Shown here: positions 62,999 through 64,000 of the stretch, in pieces | Numbering within the stretch: the first letter of the stretch is position 1 | How the letters are laid out: every line of letters begins with the position of its first letter | Origin: an uncultured Aquimarina sp. | GTDB lineage: Bacteria; Bacteroidota; Bacteroidia; Flavobacteriales; Flavobacteriaceae | Assembly: GCA_947498775.1 (NCBI GenBank) | Contig: CANMLL010000018.1 | Span: 62,001-126,000 of the forward strand | Reading direction: 5' to 3' | Length of the DNA stretch: 64,000 nucleotides | Made by a program: the position numbers and the translations under genes | Notes under the pieces: model-generated | Told to the model about the DNA's origin: nothing | Databases searched by the model: none | The model's input: only the letters and a program-made list of their open reading frames with translations

Positions 62999-64000
62999 GT
63001 AGGCAAAGTAAACATTTTGAAACACAAGCAGTAAGAACACAAACAGAGAAGACCCAATTTCTAGAGCATTCTACACCGATGTATCTTACTTCAGGTTTTG
63101 TTTTTGAAGATTCTGAAGAGATGAGAGCGGCCTTTGCTGAAGAAAAAGAGCGCAATCTTTATAGTAGATTTAGCAATCCTAATACCACCGAATTTGTAGA
63201 TAAGATTTGTAAGCTTGAAGGTGCCGCAGATGGATATGCTTTTGCCACAGGAATGGCAGCCGTTTTTTCAACATTTGCCGCGTTACTCGATGCTGGTGAT
63301 CATATTGTTTCTGCACGATCTGTTTTTGGATCTACACATACACTGTTTACCAAATATTTTCCAAAATGGAATATAGAAACTAGCTATTTTAGAATAGACG
63401 AGGTTGAAAAAGTTGAAAGCTTAATTAAACCGAAAACCAAAATAATTTATGCCGAATCCCCAACAAATCCTGGAGTTGATGTACTCGATTTAGAATTGTT
63501 GGGCAAGATTGCAAAAAAACATAAGCTGCTTTTGGTTATTGATAACTGCTTTGCAACTCCATATCTGCAAAATCCTATAAAATTTGGAGCTGATTTGGTA
63601 ATCCATTCAGCAACCAAATTGATTGATGGGCAAGGAAGAGTTCTGGGAGGTGTAACGGTAGGAAAAAAAGAGTTGATTAGAGAAATCTATCTGTTTTCTC
63701 GTAATACAGGCCCCGCATTATCGCCTTTTAATGCTTGGACCTTGTCGAAAAGTTTAGAAACCTTGGCTGTTAGAGTAGACCGTCATTGCGAAAACGCGCT
63801 AAAACTTGCCACATTTTTAGAATCTTACTCAAAAGTAAATTGGGTAAAATATCCATTTTTGAAATCTCATCCGCAATATGAGATTGCCAAAAAACAAATG
63901 AAACTTGGAGGTAATATCGTAGCCTTTGAAGTAAAAGGTGGTGTAAAAGCTGGAAAGACTTTTTTTGACAGTATAAAAATGTGCTCATTATCTGCTAATC
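62995..64000 (+). CDS. O-succinyl/O-acetylhomoserine sulfhydrylase (MetZ-type), cut by window edge
   Basis: The frame opens at the ATG in ATGA (62995) and is still open at the window end after 335 codons. FETQAVRTQTEKTQFLEHST is the typical start; LYSRFSNPNTTEFVDKICKL, YAFATGMAAVFSTFAALLDA and the PLP lysine in VIHSATKLIDGQGRVLGG identify the Cys/Met-metabolism family. It resembles the MetZ/MetB group more than MetY because of its shorter spacing between the conserved blocks. With metY in the same operon, the strain has two potential homocysteine or cystathionine synthases. Substrate is not settled. Confidence 0.9.
   Translation, partial: MSRQSKHFETQAVRTQTEKTQFLEHSTPMYLTSGFVFEDSEEMRAAFAEEKERNLYSRFSNPNTTEFVDKICKLEGAADGYAFATGMAAVFSTFAALLDAGDHIVSARSVFGSTHTLFTKYFPKWNIETSYFRIDEVEKVESLIKPKTKIIYAESPTNPGVDVLDLELLGKIAKKHKLLLVIDNCFATPYLQNPIKFGADLVIHSATKLIDGQGRVLGGVTVGKKELIREIYLFSRNTGPALSPFNAWTLSKSLETLAVRVDRHCENALKLATFLESYSKVNWVKYPFLKSHPQYEIAKKQMKLGGNIVAFEVKGGVKAGKTFFDSIKMCSLSAN

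Noticed and set aside
1..64000. CRISPR array, prophage or insertion sequence
   Set aside because: No regularly spaced direct repeats, transposase, integrase or structural phage genes were seen; the S24 repressor is linked to repair-type genes, not phage genes.

Overview
The window is about 64 kb of AT-rich chromosomal DNA from a member of the Bacteroidota, most likely a marine Flavobacteriaceae bacterium; genus is not decided by the sequence. The reasons are the gene repertoire (DUF5686 outer-membrane protein, 2TM domain, secreted proteins with short flavobacterial signal peptides, a split pyruvate dehydrogenase E1 beta gene), the near absence of Shine-Dalgarno sites, and repeated perfect matches to the Bacteroidota -7 promoter element TAnnTTTG. 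It is mainly a housekeeping region with small accessory patches; there is no prophage, insertion sequence, CRISPR array or rRNA operon.

Layout: 1-4 kb holds a truncated secreted protein, a TrmH-type RNA methyltransferase, mutS, and a tRNA-Gly/tRNA-Leu pair with its own promoter and terminator. 4-7.1 kb, just behind the tRNAs, is gene-poor: an orphan LuxR-like HTH protein, a membrane-anchored pentapeptide-repeat protein and a frameshifted membrane-protein gene. 7.1-13.4 kb holds a methyltransferase, a nitroreductase, a repeat-built lipoprotein and the most interesting locus of the window: a LexA/CI-like S24 repressor divergent from an operon of a DUF559 nuclease, a radical SAM/HhH protein and its DUF4130 partner, with two matching operators 42 bp apart that overlap the two promoters. 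13.4-16.5 kb has the membrane and soluble pyrophosphatases side by side.

16.7-25.7 kb carries central metabolism (pdhB, etfBA, a bifunctional-nuclease protein, a nucleoside transporter, thyA). 25.7-30.2 kb is an ergothioneine locus (egtB, egtD, DUF427) whose promoter, upstream terminator and start codon are packed into about 42 bp, with a class V PLP enzyme nearby. 30.2-33.1 kb has a 2TM-dihydrofolate reductase fusion, a fructosamine-kinase-like gene and fabD. 33.2-48.1 kb is mostly hydrolases and surface or secreted enzymes (S41 peptidase, haloalkane-dehalogenase-like enzyme, esterase, S9 peptidase, amidohydrolase, serine beta-lactamase-like hydrolase) plus nucleotide and DNA sanitation genes (endonuclease V, NudK, HIT) and a SNF2 helicase. 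48.3-55.7 kb has a sugar aminotransferase, waaA, a deoxynucleoside kinase and small membrane proteins.

56.0-64.0 kb is a methionine/SAM region: metK on the minus strand, and divergent from it a SAM-I riboswitch leading into metY-metX-thrA-OsmC-metZ-like, a compact pathway from aspartate to homocysteine that should be shut off by SAM.
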